This document shows positions 1-6,140 of a stretch of DNA of 8,413 nucleotides, piece by piece. Every line of letters begins with the position of its first letter. The stretch's first letter is position 1. The position numbers were made by a program, and so were the translations under genes. This DNA comes from Candidatus Krumholzibacteriia bacterium. GTDB taxonomy: Bacteria; Krumholzibacteriota; Krumholzibacteriia; Krumholzibacteriales; Krumholzibacteriaceae. The DNA is taken from assembly GCA_028706585.1 (NCBI GenBank), contig JAQTVX010000074.1, positions 1-8,413 of the forward strand, read 5' to 3'. The notes under the pieces were generated by a model that did no database searches, was not told the origin of the DNA, and saw only the letters and a list, made by a program, of their open reading frames with translations.

Positions 1-381
1 CTGGAAGTCAGCGGCTCCTTTTTCGACGCGGAGCATCTGGACGAACGACTCCACGAGCCCGGCGAGATGGGCCAGCGCCTCGCGCATCTTCGAAAAATAT
101 AGCTTCTCCTTCTCGTCCGCCGCGTTTCCGACCCGCTCCTCGATGAGCTCGAGGTAGCCGCCGATCGAGGTGAGGGGCTTGGCGAACTCATGCCCCACAA
201 TAAGACGCGCGGAGTCGAAAAGCCCGCGGTACCGCGCGATCTCCCGGCGGAGCGCCGTAAGCTCCGTCTCGGCGTCGCGGATGATCCCGTCGAGCCTGAC
301 GTCCTCTTTCGTCTGTGTCGTGTCTCCCACGGGCGCACCTCGGGGACCGCTTTCCTGACTAACCGCGTCAGGGGCCGGCAT
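1..381 (-). CDS. Sensor histidine kinase, N-terminal part (HisKA domain), cut by window edge
   Basis: The visible 127 codons encode a soluble protein start with no signal peptide or membrane segment. There is a short polar, low-complexity N-terminus (about residues 1-30), a helical charged stretch (about 30-58), and then a HisKA dimerisation/phosphoacceptor domain. The H-box reads VGHEFAKPLTSIGGYLEL, with the predicted phosphorylated histidine at residue 64 followed by Glu65. Pro69 and the LTSI segment match the family, while FAK replaces the common LRT. The ATPase domain would lie beyond the left edge. The gene follows the response regulator by 6 nt, so the two are probably cotranscribed and are candidate partners. 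The ATG at 381 is the first possible start after the regulator's stop but has no spaced Shine-Dalgarno. A GTG at 330 is preceded by GAGGTG and would remove 17 residues. The assignment as a histidine kinase rests on the H-box alone; the input signal is unknown. Confidence 0.8.
   Translation of the reverse strand, partial: MPAPDAVSQESGPRGAPVGDTTQTKEDVRLDGIIRDAETELTALRREIARYRGLFDSARLIVGHEFAKPLTSIGGYLELIEERVGNAADEKEKLYFSKMREALAHLAGLVESFVQMLRVEKGAADFQ
336..341 (-). promoter_or_regulatory. Possible Shine-Dalgarno favouring an internal GTG start of the histidine kinase
   Basis: On the minus strand GAGGTG lies 5 nt upstream of an in-frame GTG at 330-328. The upstream ATG at 381 has only GGG directly against it and no purine-rich motif at normal spacing. 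Either start keeps the whole HisKA domain. The ATG could still be used by coupling to termination of the regulator, so this site does not settle the question. Confidence 0.35.
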
Positions 382-387
382 CCCAAA

Positions 388-1371
388 TCACTGCTTGGAT
401 TCCACGCTTTCTTCCGCCTCGCTCGTCTTGCGCCGCTCGCGAACGACGACGCTTCCAACCATTCCCTTGCCGTAACGCTTGAGCTCGGACGCGATATCGT
501 TCACCTGGGCGTAATGCTTGAGTTTTCCTTCGTCGTCGATGACCAGGGCGATCGTCAGGGACATGAGCGGCATCCGCATGATCTCGCCGAGGCGGTTGCG
601 GACCTCCATATATCCTCTTCTTATGTCGTCCTCGCGGAGCAGGATGAGCGAGCCTTTGTCGAATTCATCGATGATGTGGCGCGCGATGAACTCGGCGCGC
701 GTGGGGGATGTGATGATGACGAAATCGTCGCCGCCGATGTGGCCGACGAAATCGTTCGCGCCCCCGAGCGAGTTGACCGCTTCGGTCACGATGTCGCTCA
801 GGAACAGGATCGCCTCGTCGCCCTTCTGGTATCCGTAATGGTCGTTGTACGGCTTGAAATTATCGATGTCGAGATAGAGAAACGCGAATGGCTCCTTGCT
901 CTCGATGCGCCCCTGGAGCTCCTTCTCGATCGCGCGGTTTCCAGGAAGCCCCGTCAGCGGATTCGCTTCTTTCTGCTTGAGGCTCCAGTCGAGAACGTTC
1001 CGAACGCGGAGCAGGAGCTCTTCGTTCGAGTACGGCTTGATGAGATAATCGTTCGCGCCGTCCTGAAGGCCCTTTATCTTGTCGGGGAGCTCGCTCTTCG
1101 CTGTGAGCATGATGATCGGAATCTGCGCAGTCTGGAAATTCTGGCGTATGCGCCGGCAGGTTTCGAATCCGTCCATCTTCGGCATCATGAGATCGAGGAT
1201 GACCAGATCGGGACCCTCGCGGCGCACGAGCTCGAGCGCGATCTCTCCATTCTCTGCGAGAACGACGCGGTAGCCGTGCTTCTCGAGCTGGAACTTCAGG
1301 ATGCGCCTGATATGATCCTCGTCGTCCACAACGAGGACCTTGTAGCCATGCTTTTTATCCACGCCGTCCAT
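388..1371 (-). CDS. Response regulator with REC and atypical GGDEF domain
   Basis: This 327-residue cytoplasmic protein has two domains. Residues 10-128 are a receiver domain with the acidic pair Asp16/Asp17, phosphoacceptor Asp60 in VILDLMMPKMDG, Thr90 and Lys112 in LIKPYS, so all key residues are present. Residues 137-315 form a GGDEF-like domain that starts NPLTGLPGN, carries the nucleotide/metal-binding DIDNFKPYND (168-177), and has the signature GGDDF at 213-217 rather than GGDEF/GGEEF. The RxxD inhibitory site expected five residues upstream is absent (GAND). The usual C-terminal ADxALYxAKxxGRN motif is replaced by IASELKRYGKGMVGS. Diguanylate cyclase activity is therefore possible but not assured, and it may instead bind nucleotide or act as a phospho-dependent scaffold. 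The start is well fixed: an in-frame TGA lies directly before the ATG, and a GGGG tract sits 8 nt upstream. A short Glu/Ser/Lys-rich tail ends the protein. The adjacent kinase is the likely phosphodonor. Confidence 0.9.
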   Translation of the reverse strand: MDGVDKKHGYKVLVVDDEDHIRRILKFQLEKHGYRVVLAENGEIALELVRREGPDLVILDLMMPKMDGFETCRRIRQNFQTAQIPIIMLTAKSELPDKIKGLQDGANDYLIKPYSNEELLLRVRNVLDWSLKQKEANPLTGLPGNRAIEKELQGRIESKEPFAFLYLDIDNFKPYNDHYGYQKGDEAILFLSDIVTEAVNSLGGANDFVGHIGGDDFVIITSPTRAEFIARHIIDEFDKGSLILLREDDIRRGYMEVRNRLGEIMRMPLMSLTIALVIDDEGKLKHYAQVNDIASELKRYGKGMVGSVVVRERRKTSEAEESVESKQ

Positions 1372-1509
1372 TCACGCGACCCCATTCAGATTGCCGGAAG
1401 TCCCACATGCACGCCGACCCCGAAAATATGGCAACTCGTTATTACGCAATTCATATGCCAAGGGTGGATATCGCGTCGAAAGCAACCTCCGGCGCGCCGC
1501 CACAGAGCC

Positions 1510-1538
1510 TATTTATCACATTTACAATGAATTACGAA
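1510..1538 (-). promoter_or_regulatory. Weak candidate promoter for the response regulator
   Basis: On the minus strand TTCGTA (1538-1533) and TAAATA (1515-1510) are separated by 17 nt inside the most A+T-rich part of the gap. Each hexamer matches only three of six sigma-70 consensus bases. It would give a 5' leader of roughly 130 nt before the ATG at 1371. I list it because no better candidate was seen; it is a guess from composition and spacing. Confidence 0.2.
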
Positions 1539-1618
1539 TTTTGGCGGGTTGGAGCCCTTTTGGCACAATCCGGGCCAATCTGCAATCATCTTTGCATAAG
1601 GGGAAGATCGGAAGCTTC

Positions 1619-1637
1619 TTGGACCCGCCCCGTCCAA
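1619..1637 (-). terminator. Stem-loop downstream of tsaD, possible terminator without U-tract
   Basis: A perfect 6-bp stem (TTGGAC / GTCCAA) encloses a 7-nt G/C-only loop, about 44 nt after the tsaD stop on the minus strand. It is not followed by a T-run on either strand, so it does not meet the usual criteria for an intrinsic terminator. It could be a pause or 3'-end-protecting structure, or chance. Confidence 0.25.
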
Positions 1638-1680
1638 CTGGCCGTCATCATTGCATGGAGAGACCGGCACGCCCGCGCGG

Positions 1681-2694
1681 TTACGCGGCCCAGCTCAAGA
1701 GGTTGCCCCGGGCGAAGCTGTTGAGATCGAGGCCGTCCACGCGGCCGGCCCTGATGTGGTGGCACGCCGCGCACGCGATCATCGCAGCGTTGTCGGTGCA
1801 GTATTCGGGGCGGGGCCATGAGACCCTGATGCCGGCCGAGCCGAGACGCTCCTGCATGAGCTCGCGGAGGCGGCAGTTGGCGGCGACCCCGCCGGCGAGG
1901 TAGAAGCTCCGAGTATGCATCTCCTTGACGGCGAGGAACGATTTATCGACGAGGGCTTCGACGATCGCCTCCTGCGCGGAGGCGGCCACGTCGCTCACGA
2001 TCTGCGGCGTGATGGCGGGGATGGACTCCACCTCGAGCCGCACGGCGGTCTTGAGCCCGGAGAAGGAAAAGTCGTATCCGCCGGAGTGCCTGAGCGCGCG
2101 GGGGAAATCGTATGAGGCGCGGTTGCCCGTGCGGGCCGCCAGCTCTACGGACGGACCCCCGGGGAACGGGAGAGCGAGCAGCTTTCCTATCTTGTCGAAC
2201 GCCTCCCCCGCCGCGTCGTCGCGCGTGCTCCCGATGACCTCGTAGCGGCCGATCTTCTCCATGGCCACGAGCTGCGTGTGCCCTCCCGAAACGACGAGCA
2301 CGAGCGCCGGAAGAACGAGCGGATTCTCGAGCGCGTTCGCGAGTATGTGCCCTTCGATATGGTGAATGCCGGCGAGCCGCGCGCCGCTGCCGTAGGCGAG
2401 CGCCTTGGCGAAGGAGAGCCCGACGAGAAGCGAGCCCGTGAGCCCCGGACCGTTCGTGACGCCTATCCCGGCCAGCGACGGGAGCTCGACGCCGGCCTCC
2501 CCCGTCACCGTTTCGTAGAGGGGAAGCAGAGTCCGCATGTGGGACCGCGAAGCGATCTCGGGAACGACGCCTCCGTATTTTTCGTGATCCAGCTGCGCCG
2601 CGGTGCGGTGCACGACGACCCCGCGGGAGGGCGAGTAGATCGCGCACGAGGTGTCGTCGCAGGACGTCTCGATGCCGAGATAGAGCTCTTCCAT
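1681..2694 (-). CDS. tsaD: tRNA N6-adenosine threonylcarbamoyltransferase TsaD
   Basis: TsaD transfers the threonylcarbamoyl group from TC-AMP to A37 of ANN-decoding tRNAs, working in bacteria with TsaB and TsaE in the cytoplasm. The 337-residue product has the usual family length and every hallmark of the ASKHA/Kae1 fold: LGIETSCDDT near the start (6-15), the metal-binding HIEGH with His112 and His116, SGGHTQL (136-142), DDAAGEAFDKIGKLL (159-173), PGGPSVE (178-184), FSGLKTAV (211-218), AGGVAANCRLRE (267-278) and CTDNAAMIA (299-307) with metal ligand Asp301. It looks intact and catalytically competent. The ATG at 2694 places the conserved LGIETSC at the expected distance. An AGGAGG lies 13 nt upstream, inside the last codons of glnB. 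The glnB stop is only 5 nt before this start, so translation is probably coupled and transcription shared with glnB. Confidence 0.97.
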   Translation of the reverse strand: MEELYLGIETSCDDTSCAIYSPSRGVVVHRTAAQLDHEKYGGVVPEIASRSHMRTLLPLYETVTGEAGVELPSLAGIGVTNGPGLTGSLLVGLSFAKALAYGSGARLAGIHHIEGHILANALENPLVLPALVLVVSGGHTQLVAMEKIGRYEVIGSTRDDAAGEAFDKIGKLLALPFPGGPSVELAARTGNRASYDFPRALRHSGGYDFSFSGLKTAVRLEVESIPAITPQIVSDVAASAQEAIVEALVDKSFLAVKEMHTRSFYLAGGVAANCRLRELMQERLGSAGIRVSWPRPEYCTDNAAMIACAACHHIRAGRVDGLDLNSFARGNLLSWAA

Positions 2695-2699
2695 CGCTT

Positions 2700-3038
2700 C
2701 TAGAGGACCTCCTCGCCGCTCTCGCCGGTCCTCACCCTGATCGCGTCCTCGACGTTCGATATGAAGATCTTGCCGTCGCCGATCTGCCCCGTCCGCGCGG
2801 AAGCTATGATCGCCTTGACGACTCGCTCGACGTCTTCATCCTTCGCCACGACCTCGATGCGGATTTTTGGGAGAAAATCGACCTTGTACTCGCTCCCGCG
2901 GTAGAGCTCCTTGTGCCCGCGCTGTCGCCCGAATCCCTTCACCTCGATGACGCTCATGCCTCCGATGCCGACCTCCATGAGGGCTTCCTTGACCTCGTCG
3001 AGCTTGAACGGTTTGATGTACGCTTCTATCTTCTTCAT
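2700..3038 (-). CDS. glnB: Nitrogen regulatory protein PII
   Basis: This 112-residue trimeric signal protein senses 2-oxoglutarate and ATP/ADP and, in its family, controls GlnE, NtrB or ammonium transporters. It begins MKKIEAYIKPFKLDEVKEAL, the typical PII start. The T-loop is present with Tyr51 in RGSEYKVDF, the classical uridylylation site. The C-terminal signature SARTGQIGDGKIF is intact, including the GDGK nucleotide-binding segment. The ATG at 3038 has a GAGGAG 5 nt upstream; the same frame stays open further upstream but only as a shadow of glnE. The gene is divergent from glnE and 5 nt upstream of tsaD. GlnB and GlnK cannot be told apart from sequence alone; the glnE neighbour and the absence of amtB next to it favour a GlnB role. 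No sigma-54 type -24/-12 promoter was found in front of it. Confidence 0.96.
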   Translation of the reverse strand: MKKIEAYIKPFKLDEVKEALMEVGIGGMSVIEVKGFGRQRGHKELYRGSEYKVDFLPKIRIEVVAKDEDVERVVKAIIASARTGQIGDGKIFISNVEDAIRVRTGESGEEVL

Positions 3039-3068
3039 CTCTTCTCCTCGATTCCTGCGCCGGGCTCC

Positions 3069-3097
3069 GTTATAATCCGCGTGAGAATCAGGGTACA
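3069..3097 (-). promoter_or_regulatory. Candidate glnB promoter
   Basis: On the minus strand TATAAC (3074-3069) matches the sigma-70 -10 consensus at five of six positions. A weak -35, TGTACC (3097-3092), lies 17 nt upstream. Transcription would start near 3062, leaving a leader of about 24 nt that contains the ribosome-binding site. The core overlaps the glnE -10 on the other strand, so the two promoters probably compete for polymerase. Confidence 0.35.
3071..3076 (+). promoter_or_regulatory. Candidate -10 element of the glnE promoter
   Basis: This is a perfect TATAAT in an otherwise G+C-rich stretch, with transcription expected to start near 3083 and a leader of about 46 nt before the glnE ATG. 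No convincing -35 box is seen (TCGATT at 3048-3053 with 17-nt spacing is poor), so an activator or another sigma factor may be involved. It overlaps the glnB -10 on the opposite strand. Confidence 0.4.
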
Positions 3098-3128
3098 GGA
3101 AACGATAGCGGCCTTCCAGAGAAAGTTC

Positions 3129-6100
3129 ATGAGCGCGAAGCACGATCGCATAGCACGGCGGGCCCTCGCCGGGGACGGGGACAGGGGGGAGCTGGAGGCT
3201 CTTTTCGCGGAGCTCCGTTTCACGGATCCGGCGAAGGCGGCCTCGCTCTGGCGCCGGCTCGCCCCGCCCGGGAGCGCGGAGCCGCCGCCCGCCGGCAACG
3301 TCGCGAACCTTCTCGCAGAGCTCGCCGCGTGCTGCGATCCCGACATGGCGCTCCTGAATCTCACACGCTTCGTCGAGGCGAAGATAGCGCCCGCGCGTTT
3401 TCTCCATTCTTTCTTTCTCGCGCGGCCGGTAGCGCGCCTCATCATCACCATTTTCTCGTGCAGCTACTTTCTCGCAGACATCCTCGCGCGGAATCCGGGA
3501 TACCTCTCGTGGCTCATCGAGGAGCGCACGCTCGAGGGCCCCAAGGCGCACAGCGTCTACCTATCCGAGCTCTCGCGGCAGATCGAGCCGTTCAGGGACA
3601 GGAGACGGCGTCTCAACAGCCTCAAGCGCTACTTCCGCCGCGAGACGCTCCGCATCGCCGCGCGTGATCTCATGGGGCTCGCGCGCGTCGAGGAGGTTAC
3701 CGCAGAGCTCTCTTTCCTAGCCGACGCGATCATAGAAACGGTCGCCTCGATGGCCTTCGAGGGGCTCGCCGAGAGCATGGGACTCGGACCCACGGCATGG
3801 AGCTTCGACGCGCCGGTGCCTTTCCACCGCTTCGCCGTGGTTTCCCTCGGAAAGCTGGGCGGCACGGAGCTCAACTACTCCTCGGACGTCGATCTCATCT
3901 ACGTGTGCGACGCCGGCGAGGGGGATCGCGAGATCGCGTTCTACGAGGCGCTCGCCAGGCGCATCACGGAGCTTCTCTCCGCGCCGACCGAGGAGGGATC
4001 GCTCTACCGGGTCGATCTGCGGCTCAGACCCGACGGGGACGCCGGCCCGATCGTCGTGACGCTCGCCGACCACCTCAACTACCTCCAGCGCAGGGCGAAG
4101 CCGTGGGAAAAGCAGTCGCTCATCAAGGCGCGATGCACGGCGGGGAACAGGGTCGTCGGAGACGCTTTTCTGGACACCTGCGCGAAGGCGGTATTCATCC
4201 AGGACCCGGGTTTCGACCCCCTCGATGAGATCGTGACGATGCGCGAGCGCTGGATAGCGTACCTCTCCGACGAGGAGCGCGCGGGAAACATCAAGCTCAT
4301 GTCGGGAGGCATTCGCGACATCGAGTTCATCGCGCAGGGGCTACAGCTCCACCACGGAAGGAACCGGCCCGAAATCCGCTCGCGAAACACGCTCGAATCC
4401 ATCGAGCGCCTCTCGCGATGCGGTTTTCTGAGCGCCGAGGCCAAGGAAACGCTGGAGCGGAGCTACCGCCTCTTCCGCACCGTCGAGCACCGCATGCAAC
4501 TGCTCCAGAACGTGCGCACGCACATGCTCCCATCGACGGAGCCGGATCTCGCGAAAACGGCCGGGCGCGTCGCGTGCAGCGCGCTCGAGGACATCACGCC
4601 CGACAATTTCGCGACGGAGCTCGGCAGATCGCTGACAGAGGTGCAGAACCTGTTCGACCACTTTTTCAAGGACCGGCATCCCGGCGAGATACCGTTCCTC
4701 TTGTCGCTGCCCGCAAACGACCGCTCGGTCGAGGAGATGCTGGCGAGGTACGGACTGCGCGAGGGGGAGCAGGCCCACCGCTGCCTGAGCTCGCTCGTAT
4801 TCGGAGACTTTCCCAGGCTCGAGGGCATCGGTACGCTCGCCGCGGCGGCGAAATCGCTCCCGGTGATTCTGGAGAATATCTCCAGGACTCCGGATCCGCC
4901 GCTCACGCTGAGGAACTTCGTGCGCATAGCGAAGGCGTCGGGGGCGGTGAGATCGACGCTCGAGCTCCTCGGAGGCGGCGGCGATCTCCTGCGCCTGCTT
5001 CTAACCGTCGCCTCGCTCTCGACGAAGCTCTCGGAGACTCTCGCGAACCGGATCGAGCTCCTCGATTTTCTGGCCGAGGGGACATCGCCCGACTTGCCGC
5101 CCGCGGCGCCGGCGGAGATGCGAACCATGGCCGGAGCGGCGGGCGCGGCCGAGCCGGGCGAGAGGCGATTCCTCCGGCGTCTCGAGCGGTGGTACGAGGA
5201 GGCCCTGCTCTTCATTCACAGTCAGAGTCCGATTCCGGAAAATGGCCCGGGGACGCTGGGCCCGCTCCTCGCGGCGGTCTCCGAAGGCGTTCTCGCCGCT
5301 CTCTTCGACGGCAGGGGCGCCGAGGGACGGAGAGTCGCGCTCATGGCGGCGGGATCGCTCGCGACCCGGAGCACCCGGTTCGGGAGCGATCTCGATCTCA
5401 TCGCCGTGACGACGGATGAGCGCTCCGCGGCGATCGACGCCGATATCATCCGCGGGATACTCGAGGATGCGCGCGCAATCCGCCTGGGCCCCGTCGACAT
5501 GAGGCTGCGCGGCGAAGGAGAGAGCGCCCCCCTCGTTCAGACGATCGAATACTACGAGGGCTACCTTCAAACGAGGGCTTCCCTTTGGGAGATGCTCGCC
5601 CTCGTAAAGTGCAGATTCATCTGCGGCAGCGCGGAGACGGGCTACGCCTTCGAGAGAATGCTCCGCTGCACGCTGCCGGCCGTATTCTCAAGGGAAGGAT
5701 GGAAGAGGCGGCTACTCGAATCGCGCGCGAGGCTCGAGGCGCTCTCGAAAAGCGCGTGGGACGTGAAGCACGCGCAGGGCGGGCTCTATGACGTCGATTT
5801 TCTGCTGTCTGCGGCGCGGCTCCTCGGGATGATCGATTGTCCGCCGTCGGCGGACCGAAGCGAAGAGCTCGAGCTCCTTCGCTCGGCGGGGATCCTGGAA
5901 GCCGGGGACGCCGCGGCGCTCCTAGAGGCGTACCGCGTCTTCTGGACGATCGAGCACGCCGCCGCGCTGCACGACATCCCTTACCCTCCGCTGAGCGATA
6001 GGGAGACGTTCTTCGAGAATTACCTCGATCGTCTCTTCGGCGAGCGGCTGGGGGACGGCGGCGCGTTCCTCGAGAGGCTCAACCGTCAAAAACGCGGCGT

Positions 6101-6140
6101 CCGTGAGATATTCGACCGGTTCTTCGAACGGATCGCCTAG
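3129..6140 (+). CDS. glnE: Bifunctional glutamine synthetase adenylyltransferase/adenylyl-removing enzyme
   Basis: GlnE attaches AMP to, and removes it from, glutamine synthetase, switching it off and on under control of PII and glutamine. The 1003-residue product has the two-lobed plan of the family (946 residues in E. coli). The N-terminal adenylyl-removing lobe carries a textbook nucleotidyltransferase motif, GKLGGTELNYSSDVDLI (241-257, Asp253/Asp255), VDLRLRPDG from 295, and the helical domain signature IKLMSGGIRDIEF (388-400). The C-terminal adenylylating lobe repeats the plan with divergence: GSLATRSTRFGSDLDLI (from Gly742, Asp754/Asp756), VDMRLRGEG with Asp790, and VKHAQGGLYDVDF (879-891). 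The ATG at 3129 is preferred because it follows the putative transcription start; its Shine-Dalgarno is weak (AGAGAAAG). The frame is open back to 2913, but that part is antisense to glnB. The C-terminal motif lacks the usual GK, so its activity deserves a check. The stop overlaps that of ada. Confidence 0.94.
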   Translation: MSAKHDRIARRALAGDGDRGELEALFAELRFTDPAKAASLWRRLAPPGSAEPPPAGNVANLLAELAACCDPDMALLNLTRFVEAKIAPARFLHSFFLARPVARLIITIFSCSYFLADILARNPGYLSWLIEERTLEGPKAHSVYLSELSRQIEPFRDRRRRLNSLKRYFRRETLRIAARDLMGLARVEEVTAELSFLADAIIETVASMAFEGLAESMGLGPTAWSFDAPVPFHRFAVVSLGKLGGTELNYSSDVDLIYVCDAGEGDREIAFYEALARRITELLSAPTEEGSLYRVDLRLRPDGDAGPIVVTLADHLNYLQRRAKPWEKQSLIKARCTAGNRVVGDAFLDTCAKAVFIQDPGFDPLDEIVTMRERWIAYLSDEERAGNIKLMSGGIRDIEFIAQGLQLHHGRNRPEIRSRNTLESIERLSRCGFLSAEAKETLERSYRLFRTVEHRMQLLQNVRTHMLPSTEPDLAKTAGRVACSALEDITPDNFATELGRSLTEVQNLFDHFFKDRHPGEIPFLLSLPANDRSVEEMLARYGLREGEQAHRCLSSLVFGDFPRLEGIGTLAAAAKSLPVILENISRTPDPPLTLRNFVRIAKASGAVRSTLELLGGGGDLLRLLLTVASLSTKLSETLANRIELLDFLAEGTSPDLPPAAPAEMRTMAGAAGAAEPGERRFLRRLERWYEEALLFIHSQSPIPENGPGTLGPLLAAVSEGVLAALFDGRGAEGRRVALMAAGSLATRSTRFGSDLDLIAVTTDERSAAIDADIIRGILEDARAIRLGPVDMRLRGEGESAPLVQTIEYYEGYLQTRASLWEMLALVKCRFICGSAETGYAFERMLRCTLPAVFSREGWKRRLLESRARLEALSKSAWDVKHAQGGLYDVDFLLSAARLLGMIDCPPSADRSEELELLRSAGILEAGDAAALLEAYRVFWTIEHAAALHDIPYPPLSDRETFFENYLDRLFGERLGDGGAFLERLNRQKRGVREIFDRFFERIA

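Larger units (their letters stand above)
1372..1680. other. Intergenic region upstream of the signalling genes and downstream of tsaD
   Basis: This 309-nt stretch holds no credible gene. The short plus-strand frames that cross it have no recognisable domain and continue antisense into tsaD. It is richer in A+T than its surroundings, especially at 1505-1545 and 1430-1460. It must contain the promoter of the response regulator (minus strand) and the 3' end of the glnB-tsaD transcript. It includes two small stem-loops (1581-1596 and 1619-1637) and an imperfect direct repeat on the minus strand, TTGGCATAT/TTGCCATAT, with a 27-nt period at about 1432-1462. The function of these elements is unknown. 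Confidence 0.7.

Noticed and set aside
190..1530. A 446-codon open frame on the plus strand opposite the response regulator
   Set aside because: It mirrors the real REC-GGDEF gene, has no recognisable domain, and long antisense frames are expected in G+C-rich coding DNA.
1561..1585. TGGCAC followed by TGC, suggestive of a sigma-54 promoter
   Set aside because: The spacing between the two elements is 14 nt instead of the required 5, and the plus strand has no gene to serve there.
1606..1615. AGATCGGAAG, identical to the first ten bases of a common sequencing adapter
   Set aside because: The match stops after ten bases and there is no break in context, so chance is a sufficient explanation rather than an assembly artefact.
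1391..1903. Plus-strand frames of 105 and 170 codons starting in the intergenic gap
   Set aside because: They have Arg/Pro-rich compositions without motifs, no good ribosome-binding site, and the longer one runs antisense through conserved tsaD codons.
2913..3128. N-terminal extension of GlnE by 72 codons
   Set aside because: It overlaps glnB in antisense, lies upstream of the probable transcription start, and lacks similarity to GlnE N-termini.
3039..3551. N-terminal extension of the PII frame to 283 codons
   Set aside because: PII proteins are about 112 residues and begin at the MKKIEAYIKPF motif; the extension is the shadow of glnE.
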